Part shown: in pieces, positions 11,584 through 21,079 of the stretch | Position numbering within the stretch: the stretch's first letter is position 1 | Layout of the letters: the number at the start of each line of letters is the position of its first letter | Assembly: GCA_025403435.1 (NCBI GenBank) | Contig: CM046353.1 | Coordinates: 18,067,875 to 18,131,874, forward strand | Direction: 5' to 3' | DNA length: 64,000 bases | Source of the DNA: Artocarpus heterophyllus | Lineage: Eukaryota > Streptophyta > Magnoliopsida > Rosales > Moraceae | Position numbers and translations under genes: made by a program | Notes under the pieces: generated by a model | Told to the model about the DNA's origin: nothing | Databases searched by the model: none | Seen by the model: the letters and a program-made list of their open reading frames with translations, nothing else

Positions 11584-13989
11584 TGTAACGCCCCTATATG
11601 GGGGTTAACAGTTTTTAATAAGATAGAATAAAAATAAATAATAAAAGTAAAACCTTAAAAATAAAATTTACCCGGGACTTAAATGAAAAATCTCAACTCA
11701 AAAATAAAAATATAAACGACAAATAAACCACAGTTTTAATGTAGCACCTTAAATTTAATAATATAAACTGTTGTCATCATCATTTTAACCCTCAACACAT
11801 TGTAATACAGTCACAGAAAGTAACAATTGATGCTTACATTATCATGAAGAACATTCTCAACGATTGAAGCAGTCCCAATGTAATATAGCTACATCACTTC
11901 CTCAACTATATTTCTCGTAGCCACCTCACACTTAGTGAGTCCTGAAAAGATATAAACATAAGGGAATGAGCAACACTATACTCAGTAGAGAAAGCTATTA
12001 CTCACCTCTATCATTACCACATTAAAATCTGCATGGTTAGTAAGTCACATCATATTTCAGATTATGAGGTTTATTATGATCACATCTTATGGATACCGTA
12101 GTTAATCATTACCAAGTGTCATAATTACACATTTATACAAATATTACCAATCATCATTGTTCCTAGGTATCCATGTTAAATTGAGTATCACTCAACTCAT
12201 CGAAACCCAAATGGGCGCACTTGATCACCCTATAAACATTCCAAGGGTGTTCCGGTGAGGGGACATCAAGCCCCGAGTCCTCACCAAATCGATTCCTGTA
12301 CAGTGTGTTCTGGGACTTTCAACCCAAGGAAGCGTCATCGCCTTCCCCCTATTTTACCTTTTAGGGTATTTATGCCCAAGGACGTAACCGTCGCCCTTTT
12401 CATGTCTCACAATTTCTCTATATTAAATCATTATTAATAGAGTTAATTTTCCTAACCATGCTTCTCAATTTATAACATGTGTCAATTCATTATGTTCCTC
12501 GCCGTACAATACAAGACGAGTCCATGTCATAGTTTCATATGTGATACACATATAATATCAGTTCAATCATAGATATATATATATTGCAGCAAAACAATCA
12601 ATTTTAAATCTATAAAAACCTCACAAAAGATGAGTAAGAGAATCCCTACCTTTCAAGCTTATCAACGGTCTCTTAATCCTGGAATCAATTAACGTTAGCT
12701 CCATACTCCCTTGATCTTGAACTCCAAGCAAAGCAGATCCAGTTGTATCTCGCTGTATCTACGAAGCATCCTCTGTAGTGCTCCTCGAGCGACTATGAAT
12801 GGCTAGGAATGCTTCCTGGAGATCATACATTCTTGAAAACGTCATTCTGGACTCCGATACTGCTGTTTGAATCGCCTCGATTCGCGTGCAGTCGGTACCG
12901 GATGATTTTCATCGGAGTGGAATTTGCTCGAACAGAGGTCACCATTGCATCCAGAGCATCGAAACGAGTTAGGAGGCGGTCTCGGATCTTCGATCGGAGG
13001 TCCGGATCACAAAATCCCATTTTGGCCTTTGACCGGCCGTTGACCACCGTTGACCGGCGTTGACCGACTTTGACCGTCGTTGACCGGCGTCAATCGGGGT
13101 CCGTTGGCAGCTGGGCTCGGGCCTACCCCCCCTAAATCGACCCTTCTGAGTCCAATGGCGGGGTCAATTTCACCCAATTCTGCCTCTAACATAGCGGGTC
13201 GTGAAGTACAACGTCGGTAGAAATGGATGAGCTTCGATCTTGATTCTCCGACGATGGAAACCTGAAATTGGCTGAGGGCTTTTGCTACCCATCCTCCTAT
13301 GAGCATTTCCCCTCATCCAATTTGAAGAAACGTGGCTGGGAAGAGCCAAAACGGAGACTCCCGCGGCGGTTGACGGCGGCGTTGGCCGTTCTCCGGCGAA
13401 ACCGGCTCCTTCCGTGCAATTGATCGAGGGGTTTTACTCCCCTTGATCCTCTGAACTCATTGGGAGGGGTGGTGTCAATCACCTCCTCCGGCAAGGCGGA
13501 GTTCCACCATGGGGGCGGCGGTGCACGGCGGCAATAGGCGGCGGTGCACGGCGGCAATAGGCGGGCGGAGCAATCCGGCGGTTGTTGAGCTGCCACCAAG
13601 GGTGGGTTTTGTTCCTCTCATCACGGTGGTCGTGTAGGAACAAGAATCACGTCGATCGGACGTCGGACGGCGAAGATATCTCGTCGGAAAGAAATGGGTT
13701 TTGCCGCCACTTTGGGCGGCGCGTGTGGTCTCCTCCGGCGGCGTTTTGGGCGGCGCGGCACCTCGTTGGACTCAGCTCGTCGAGAGCTTTCCATTGGTGC
13801 GGGAGGTGTCGAAAACGGATGCCGAAATCTCAAACGATCTTTGAGGAGAGAGAGAGAATTTTTTAGAGAGAGAAAGTAGAGAGAGAGAGAGTTTCGAATT
13901 ATGAGAGATTTTCTGATTTTTTTTTTATATATATACTAGGTAATTAATCTAATTACCTTAATACCCTTAGGAGAATAACGGGTGTCACA
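11584..13989 (-). repeat. 3' LTR of the LOG-carrying retrotransposon
   Basis: 2406 bp, reading TGTGACACCCG...GGCGTTACA in element orientation. Compared by eye with the 5' LTR it shows only about a dozen single-base differences, mostly transitions. It also has one extra copy of a 23-bp unit (13515-13537 and 13538-13560) and is two bases shorter in a TA run. That is roughly 0.5% divergence, so the insertion is young. Overlapping GC-rich ORFs between 12800 and 13880 repeat exactly in the other LTR and show no domain; I treat them as non-coding. Confidence 0.9.
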
Positions 13990-14003
13990 GCTCTACCCCC
14001 CTT
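13990..14003 (-). other. Polypurine tract of the LOG-carrying retrotransposon
   Basis: On the minus strand AAGGGGGGTAGAGC directly precedes the 3' LTR start TGTGACA. Confidence 0.75.
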
Positions 14004-14944
14004 AAAGAAATTTCGTCCTCGAAATTTCAATTCTAGTAATACTAGTAAAAATTATGATTCCACTATGATTCCAATTCTGAGTCTAAACCGTTAATGTTCT
14101 TTGTCCTCCAAATTTAAGTTATCGTAACTCCACTTATTTACTTGCATAATAAATCTTACTCCTAAATCCCTCAATGAGAGTATTTCTGACAAGTTTCAAC
14201 TTATAACACCGTATAATAGTCTAAGAATCTGATCAGGCATACATATTGACCATATCATGATTCCAGTCCTTCATTGTCCATGGACTGTGATTTACAATCA
14301 CATTTAAGGAGATTGCCAGAGAAATTTTATATACTTCATCTTTAGGTTCCTTTCCCTTTTTAAGTAAGGAAAAGTCAAATATATTTGATTTCATACCTCT
14401 ACTAATAAACTAAAACATAATCATAAAACATATATCACAAACACTTTTATTCAAAACCATACATTAAACTTATTCATAGAGATATTAAACGGAATCTCAG
14501 AGTTGCAGACAAACCCGACATATTTTTCATTAAACAGCTATCCTCATGACACAAACATTCAATCCAAATAATATACTCATATTTCATATGGAATATCCCC
14601 ATAACTGACTCTGGTACTTCCACATAATATTAACAGAATATTACACATTACAAACATAATACGGATACGTTTCGAGAGTACAAGGCACTCCGTATACCAG
14701 CTATCCATATCATGCATGCTTATAGGATACAAAAACATCGATAAACAAAAGATCGGACCTTAAGAAGGATGCGTTTCGAGAGCATCAAGTACTCCGTATC
14801 CAGCCATCCCGGCATTAGGCTCAATGAATCTAAAAGATTTAACAACGACGTACCACAAGAAACACAAAAGACAAGGCAAACGGTTATTCGTAACACACGA
14901 AATACGGACACACATGCCTACATGCCAAAGATAAAACAAAAAGA
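14004..14944 (-). other. 3' non-coding part of the element interior
   Basis: No ORF. It lies between the LOG stop codon and the polypurine tract. It contains a duplicated hairpin-forming motif at 14661-14809 (separate entry). AT-rich elsewhere. Confidence 0.5.
14661..14809. repeat. Duplicated hairpin-forming motif in the element's 3' non-coding part
   Basis: A 43-bp sequence beginning GGATACGTTTCGAGAG (14661) recurs as GGATGCGTTTCGAGAG (14767). In each copy the leading GGAT[A/G]CG can pair with the trailing CCGTAT(A)CC, giving two similar stem-loops about 106 bp apart. Confidence 0.5.
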
Positions 14945-15595
14945 TTACAGATGGAGATTCAAATCAATTGGCCGCTCCCGGCTTTCCCTTTCCCATTCAA
15001 GCTTGGATGTTGCAGTGTCGGATTCTGGATGTATGATTTGCATTTTATCTATCAATTCCTCAGCTGTTGAAGCAGTGACAAAGATTTGTCTCTCCGATTC
15101 TGTAGTGATGTTTTCTTCCACAGCGTAATCTAGAAATTTCAAAAGACCGTCATAAAAACCCTTTACGTTCAGCAGTCCCAAAGGTTTGGAATAAAAGCCC
15201 AACAATTGCCCACAAGCAACTATAAATATTTCCTCAAGAGTACCTAGACCACCAGGTAATGCTATAAAAGCATCAGAATTATAGATTATGTCTTTAAAAT
15301 TTTTAGGGATACTCTTGACTCCTTCTCCCTTACCTATGGCTTCCTTACAAAGGTTTCCTTCAACTGGAATATGAGGCCAAATTCTTACATCAGTAGCGTC
15401 GCTAGACCTAGCTGCTAGTGCCATATTTACCATCATTTTTATACTACCATCCCCATAGATTATGTTAATCTTCTTGCGTGCTAGGACTTGCCCTAAGTGA
15501 TTTGCAGCTTCTAAATAAGCTTTATCTTTTCCAAGGCTGGAACCACAAAAGACACAGACATTCTTTATTTTCTTCGTGGACTGGGAGGTAGACAT
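14945..15595 (-). CDS. LOG: LOG-family (lysine-decarboxylase-like) protein, intronless, inside an LTR retrotransposon
   Basis: Starting at the ATG at 15595 the ORF encodes 216 aa, the usual LOG length. The frame extends 13 codons further to a GTG at 15634, an unlikely plant start. LOG enzymes release active cytokinin bases from cytokinin nucleotides in the cytosol. Family signatures are VCVFCGSS at 13-20, PGGLGTLEE at 114-122 and KPLGLLNVKGFYDGLL at 137-152. Two active-site features are changed: the glycine-rich GGGSxGLMG loop reads GDGSIKMMV (48-56), and the MHxRKxxM segment is replaced around 97-106 (IPKNFKDIIY). The ORF is uninterrupted, whereas plant LOG genes have several introns, so this is probably a retrocopy. 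It lies in sense orientation between the element's primer site and polypurine tract. Whether it is enzymatically active is doubtful; the intact frame suggests a retained or recently lost role. Confidence 0.85.
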   Translation of the reverse strand: MSTSQSTKKIKNVCVFCGSSLGKDKAYLEAANHLGQVLARKKINIIYGDGSIKMMVNMALAARSSDATDVRIWPHIPVEGNLCKEAIGKGEGVKSIPKNFKDIIYNSDAFIALPGGLGTLEEIFIVACGQLLGFYSKPLGLLNVKGFYDGLLKFLDYAVEENITTESERQIFVTASTAEELIDKMQIIHPESDTATSKLEWERESRERPIDLNLHL

Positions 15596-16238
15596 ATTTG
15601 GTTTATAGAAGTGGTTGCTTAATGTCTGCTCCACTTAGACTTCGGGTTCTACATGAGATTTTAAAGATGAGAAATATACAAAAAGGGCTAAAGAGATAGA
15701 CGAGTAGGTAATGAAAAGGTAATCCAAAGATTTAAACAAAATCTTGTGCGGATAAGAAAGTAAGATAAGGTGATTGATAGTTTACAGAAAATCTGATTCA
15801 CTTTTTGAAAAAGATTAGACTCTAATTGTATAACTTTTGACAATTGAGAACAATTCGACAAAAGACCCTCATGACACAACTGTAGACTTTTTGACAAATA
15901 TACACCAAGTCTAGAAATTTAATATAAACGACAAATACTGTAGAACTTTTGAAATTTGAGACACAAATCTTGAAATATATGGATAAGCTTTTCAAAATTC
16001 AAACATATTACTGTACCGTATGTAACGTGTCTGATAGGATAATATATTTTATTTTATATATATTTAAGAAAATCATAAATTAAATAAGATATTAACATTT
16101 ACTGTATCAATCTAATAATCACAATTATTTCAAACACAAAAGCAAATATTCTGAGTAAAAGCAAAACACAAACTGTTGAACATCAGCTAAAACTGCTTCA
16201 AATAAGTAAAGACTAAATAACCTTTATAGAGCGATGAC
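15596..16238 (-). other. Gap between the two cargo ORFs
   Basis: About 640 bp without an ORF. No splice pair can be assigned with confidence, so how the downstream LOG ORF is translated (reinitiation, splicing, internal promoter) cannot be told from sequence. Confidence 0.4.
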
Positions 16239-16760
16239 TTATTCCCCATCCAGTTTTCTTATGGCTTGGCAAACAGGATCTAGAAATACCATATTCCTGA
16301 GGCGTTGTCTTTCTGTATAAAATTTAGGCCAGAGTTTAAAAATAGCTCCTTGAACATATCCACTAGGGTGACCGTGGAGAGGAGGATGGATGCTATCCAA
16401 GTTCTCCTTTGAAAGTCCATCCCTACAAAACCTTATTTTATCCTCTCTATTCGTAGACATATAACCAGGTGAAGTACATTTACCGTTACAATTTTGTCTT
16501 CCACATTTGTTACAAGTGACCACGATGGCACGAGCTCTTCTTTTCATTGCACTACGACTGGTACCCGTTCCTGGTAAACCGACATCTTGACTAAAGTCAC
16601 TCGGACGGATTTTCCCCTCTATTAACATTCTCACATCACAAGGGATACCAAAACGCATAAGAATCCACAACCGAGTAATTCTAGCCTTGTATTTCTTTCT
16701 GAGAATCTTTTGGGAGAGTGATGAGAAATACTTTCTCAGGTGTTGGTACTTTGGGTCCAT
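16239..16760 (-). CDS. Basic cysteine-rich protein resembling Betaflexiviridae nucleic-acid-binding proteins
   Basis: An ATG-initiated 173-aa ORF, first in the element's transcript order. Residues 1-45 are basic and contain a segment with IPCDVRMLI at 39-47. A GTGTSRSAMKRRARA stretch at 64-78 is followed by four cysteines C83-x2-C86-x4-C91-x3-C95 and then NREDKIRFCRDG at 104-115. A small N-terminal module, an arginine-rich patch, a compact zinc-finger-like cysteine cluster and a conserved 'RF..(D/E)G' segment are the layout of carlavirus/vitivirus-type cysteine-rich proteins. Those bind nucleic acid and often suppress RNA silencing. The match is pattern recognition only, without a database search. 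The cysteine spacing is not the CCHC knuckle of a retrotransposon gag. The C-terminal 55 residues are not recognised. Alternatives are a captured host zinc-finger fragment or a strongly diverged gag. Confidence 0.55.
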   Translation of the reverse strand: MDPKYQHLRKYFSSLSQKILRKKYKARITRLWILMRFGIPCDVRMLIEGKIRPSDFSQDVGLPGTGTSRSAMKRRARAIVVTCNKCGRQNCNGKCTSPGYMSTNREDKIRFCRDGLSKENLDSIHPPLHGHPSGYVQGAIFKLWPKFYTERQRLRNMVFLDPVCQAIRKLDGE

Positions 16761-18228
16761 GATGAGATGAAAGAAGAGTAAATAGAAAGGAAAAATTAAG
16801 ATAGTAAATTGCAGAATCCTAGAATTCCTTCTTCTTTTAGAGGAAAAGAAGAATTTTTAATGAAAAAGAAGAGGATTTGCGATTTAAAGAGAAAATAACA
16901 AATTAAGAGAGAAAAAGTGAACTCGGAGAAATAAGCTCTTATGCACAGTAAACGTATATGTAAACAATGATTAAACCACTGTATATGACACGTATAGAGA
17001 CCACATGGGAGAGACAGTGTGAATCAAACTGATTTAAGATTTGAACTAGGCCAAATGTTCTTAGTTGAAAATGGTCAGGTTGTTTCGGGCCTTAACACAT
17101 TTAGAACAAGTTAAATAACAAACATAAAATTGAAAACCAATTCGTATGAATCTTAAACCCAATTCAAAGCCTACTATAGATAAAGTTAATTATGAACAAC
17201 AAATCTAATTTAACGACAACAAGGATCTTCCTGAATGATATTTAAAATCATTTCATAACAACATAATCTTCCAGCAACTCGAATAATTTTGTTTTAATCA
17301 AAACCTTATTGAACAATACATACACCCATATGTTATTCATAATACTTAACATCTATCAATGGATTCATCATCATTGCTACCAAGGGTTTAGAATGTGACT
17401 AACCTTGAAATCAATACGATTTACGTCTTTCAACGTAGACCATATCAATGAACAAAGACACTTGATGTTACTACTTAAGAACATCTACAATCCCCACAAT
17501 TCTACTTATACAATATATAATTTCCTCATATAACAAAACCTTAGGTAACCAAAAGATTCACTGATACACTTAAATACAATGTACGTAACAAAATATTCCA
17601 ATTTTGAGATTCATGCATTCTAGACTTTACACAGTCTCAACAGACCAAAAGTCTAACATTTATCTCTCTCAAAATTCAACACCATGATTCCCAACTTATA
17701 TCATATTCCTCAAATATATAGAACTTTTAAGAAAAGTTATTGACACTTATGTGCTCCATCGAATCCACACATAATCATTACTTAGGTTTGAATCAATTAC
17801 GAAAAATTTGGCATATCTATGCCAAACTTTAAAATCAATAAATCAAGCCTTATATTTCTTATTGTTTTTCACGAGACAAAAGGCTATTAAATCCTCGTAT
17901 CTACACGAATTTCTCATCGTTTATACGAATTAGATATGCTTATAGATCCAAATATTATACGAATCTCTCATAAGCATTCTACTTATAAACTCATTCCATA
18001 TAATTATCATTCCCTCATAACTATTAATACTTTCCTTCTATATAATTATTGTACTCATATAACTATTGATATTTTCATTCTATGGCCTTTCCATGTTACA
18101 TCCTTCTAGACTGTATAAATCAATGTGAAGGTTCATTTTGATGATGACAATGAAAATTCAGCTTCAAAACCATCTCAAAAATATATTTTTTAAAGTGGTG
18201 CTACACTCCCTAGGTTAACCGAACCTAG
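16761..18228 (-). other. Long untranslated leader of the element interior
   Basis: About 1.47 kb of AT-rich sequence between the primer site and the first ORF, where gag would normally start. No ORF of note and no readable gag remnant. Confidence 0.5.
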
Positions 18229-18240
18229 GCTCTGATACCA
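18229..18240 (-). other. Primer-binding site, initiator Met-tRNA
   Basis: On the minus strand TGGTATCAGAGC, a perfect 12-nt complement to the 3' end of plant initiator Met-tRNA. It is separated from the 5' LTR end (18248) by seven bases. Confidence 0.9.
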
Positions 18241-19694
18241 AAAATTCTGTAACGCCCCTATATGGGGGTTAACAGTTTTTAATGAGATAGAATAAAAATA
18301 AATAATAAAAGTAAAACCTTAAAAATAAAATTTACCCGGGACTTAAATGAAAAATCTCAACTCAAAAATAAAAATATAAACGACAAATAAACCACAGTTT
18401 TAATGTAGCACCTTAAATTTAATAATATAAACTGTTGTCATCATCATTTTAACCCTCAACACATTGTAATACAGTCACAGAAAGTAACAATTGATGCTTA
18501 CATTATCATGAAGAACATTCTCAACGATTGAAGCAGTCCCAATGTAATATAGCTACATCACTTCCTCAACTATATTTCTCGTAGCCACCTCACACTTAGT
18601 GAGTCCTGAAAAGATATAAACATAAGGGAATGAGCAACACTATGCTCAGTAGAGAAAGCTATTACTCACCTCTATCATTACCACATTAAAATCTGCATGG
18701 TTAGTAAGTCACATCATATTTCAGATTATGAGGTTTATTATGATCACATCTTATGGATACCGTAGTTAATCATTACCAAGTGTCATAATTACACATTTAT
18801 ACAAATATTACCAATCATCATTGTTCCTAGGTATCCATGTTAAATTGAGTATCACTCAACTCATCGAAACCCAAATGGGCGCACTTGATCACCCTATAAA
18901 CATTCCAAGGGTGTTCCGGTGAGGGGACATCAAGCCCCGAGTCCTCACCAAATCGATTCCTGTACAGTGTGTTCTGGGACTTTCAACCCAAGGAAGCGTC
19001 ATCGCCTTCCCCCTATTTTACCTTTTAGGGTATTTATGCCCAAGGACGTAACCGTCGCCCTTTTCATGTCTCACAATTTCTCTATATTAAATCATTATTA
19101 ATAGAGTTAATTTTCCTAACCATGCTTCTCAATTTATAACATGTGTCAATTCATTATGTTCCTCGCCGTACAATACAAGACGAGTCCATGTCATAGTTTC
19201 ATATGTGATACACATATAATATCAGTTCAATCATAGATATATATATATATTGCAGCAAAACAATCAATTTTAATTCTATAAAAACCTCACAAAAGATGAG
19301 TAAGAGAATCCCTACCTTTCAAGCTTATCAACGGTCTCTTAATCCTGGAATCAATTAACGTTAGCTCCATACTCCCTTGATCTTGAACTCCAAGCAAAAC
19401 AGATCCAGTTGTATCTCGCTGTATCTACGAAGCATCCTCTGTAGTGCTCCTCGAGCGACTATGAATGGCTAGGAATGCTTCCTGGAGATCATACATTCTT
19501 GAAAACGTCATTCTGGACTCCGATACTGCTGTTTGAATCGCCTCGATTCGCATGCAGTTGGTACCGGATGATTTTTATCGGAGTGGAATTTGCTCGAACG
19601 GAGGTCACCATTGCATCCAGAGCATCGAAACGAGTCAGGAGGCGGTCTCGGATCTTCGATCGGAGGTCCGGATCACAAAATCTCATTTTGGCCT

Positions 19695-19751
19695 TTGACC
19701 GGCCGTTGACCACCGTTGACCGGCGTTGACCGACTTTGACCGTCGTTGACC
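19695..19751. promoter_or_regulatory. Six TTGACC (W-box-type) motifs at 10-11-bp spacing in the LTR
   Basis: TTGACC starts at 19695, 19706, 19716, 19726, 19736 and 19746. The same array is at 13029-13085 in the other LTR. TTGAC(C/T) is the core of the WRKY-binding W-box. Regulatory function is an inference; similar GTTGACCGG-type runs occur in other gypsy LTRs and may be a simple repeat. Confidence 0.45.
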
Positions 19752-20561
19752 GGCGTCAATCGGGGTCCGTTGGCAGCTGGGCTCGGGCCTACCCCCCCTA
19801 AATCGACCCTTCTGAGTCCAATGGCGGGGTCAATTTCACCCAATTCTGCCTCTAACATAGCGGGTCGTGAAGTACAACGTCGGTAGAAATGGATGAGCTT
19901 CGATCTTGATTCTCCGACGATGGAAACCTGAAATTGGCTGAGGGCTTTTGCTACCCATCCTCCTATGAGCATTTCCCCTCATCCAATTTGAAGAAACGTG
20001 GCTGGGAAGAGCCAAAACGGAGACTCCCGCGGCGGTTGACGGCGGCGTTGGCCGTTCTCCGGCGAAACCGGCTCCTTCCGTGCAATTGATCGAGGGGTTT
20101 TACTCCCCTTGATCCTCTGAACTCATTGGGAGGGGTGGTGTCAATCACCTCCTCCGGCAAGGCGGAGTTCCACCATGGGGGCGGCGGTGCACGGCGACAA
20201 TAGGCGGGCGGAGCAATCCGGCGGTTGTTGAGCTGCCACCAAGGGTGGGTTTTGTTCCTCTCATCACGGTGGTCGTGTAGGAACAAGAATCACGTCGATC
20301 GGACGTCGGACGGCGAAGATATCTCGTCGGAAAGAAATGGGTTTTGCCGCCACTTTGGGCGACGCGTGTGGTCTCCTCCGGCGGCGTTTTGGGCGGCGCG
20401 GCACCTCGTTGGACTCAGCTCGTCGAGAGCTTTCCATTGGTGCGGGAGGTGTCGAAAACGGATGCCGAAATCTCAAACGATCTTTGAGGAGAGAGAGAGA
20501 ATTTTTTAGAGAGAGAAAGTAGAGAGAGAGAGAGTTTCGAATTATGAGAGATTTTCTGATT

Positions 20562-20579
20562 TTTTTTTTATATATATAC
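20562..20579 (-). promoter_or_regulatory. TATA-like sequence near the 5' end of the LTR
   Basis: On the minus strand AGTATATATATAAAAA lies about 55 bp from the LTR 5' end and is followed by a CT-rich leader (20460-20540). This implies a very short U3 if it is the true promoter. Confidence 0.45.
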
Positions 20580-20632
20580 TAGGTAATTAATCTAATTACC
20601 TTAATACCCTTAGGAGAATAACGGGTGTCACA

Positions 20633-20637
20633 AATCT
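20633..20637. other. Target-site duplication, right copy (AATCT)
   Basis: Exact match to 11579-11583. Confidence 0.85.
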
Positions 20638-21044
20638 CCACAAGTGGTCAAATTTAGACCCTTAATTGTCATAAAAAAAATAGTCCAAAGAAGACATTGC
20701 AAAACACTAAGAAGCTAAGGAGTCATTTCTTTTTGTTTTCAAAAGAGCAAAGACGTCATTTTTGTTGCTCTTTAAAGTTTTATTTGTGATTGAAGAATTG
20801 AAATGCAAAAATGATTTTAACTGCAAAAATAGTTCAATAACTACTTGTTTGGTTTTTTTGGCTTAAAAATCTTGTCCTTTTTTTTTTTTTGAAATATACT
20901 TTCTATAATTTCTCTGTTGAATTAATTTCTTAAACATGTGCAAAATTTTATTTTTTTTTGAAGCCTCGTATTTGCTTTAGATGTTTTGTCGAAAATGCAT
21001 GCTTTTTTTCCATAACGAGCAAAAAAAGAGTACAAGATTTCTAA

Positions 21045-21079
<35 letters not shown>

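Larger units (their letters stand above)
11584..20632 (-). mobile_element. Complete non-autonomous LTR retrotransposon carrying LOG-like and cysteine-rich ORFs
   Basis: This 9.05-kb element has near-identical LTRs at both ends (11584-13989 and 18248-20632), a perfect AATCT target duplication, a Met-tRNA primer site at 18229-18240 and a polypurine tract at 13990-14003. The last two show that it is transcribed on the minus strand, so the right-hand LTR is the 5' LTR. The 4.26-kb interior has no gag, protease, reverse transcriptase, RNase H or integrase that I can recognise. It holds two sense ORFs, a cysteine-rich basic protein (16760-16239) and then a LOG-family protein (15595-14945). The sequence just before the polypurine tract, containing GAGGACGAAATTTC on the minus strand, is typical of the 3' end of plant Ty3/gypsy elements. 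I infer a gypsy-derived element that must be mobilised in trans. Confidence 0.9.
18248..20632 (-). repeat. 5' LTR of the LOG-carrying retrotransposon
   Basis: 2385 bp, same sequence as 11584-13989 apart from about a dozen substitutions, one 23-bp unit and a TA-run difference. In element orientation a TATA-like sequence and a CT-rich stretch lie within the first 120 bp. A very GC-rich block follows at about 19500-20460. The AT-rich last third ends CGTTACA. Confidence 0.9.

Noticed and set aside
12255..12437. 60-codon ORF repeated identically at 18919-19101
   Set aside because: Identity is due to the LTR pair. A related sequence in the solo LTR is frameshifted, and no protein family is recognised.
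12809..13879. Overlapping GC-rich ORFs in the 3' LTR (and the same at 19475-20522)
   Set aside because: They lie on both strands, are duplicated with the LTRs, have no domain, and reflect low stop frequency in GC-rich DNA.
15596..15634. Upstream extension of the LOG frame to 15634
   Set aside because: The extension starts with GTG, not ATG. The first ATG in frame is at 15595, and the conserved domain begins after it.
16239..16760. Calling the cysteine-rich ORF a gag protein
   Set aside because: Its cysteine spacing (C-x2-C-x4-C-x3-C) is not the CCHC knuckle, and no capsid-like segment is present.
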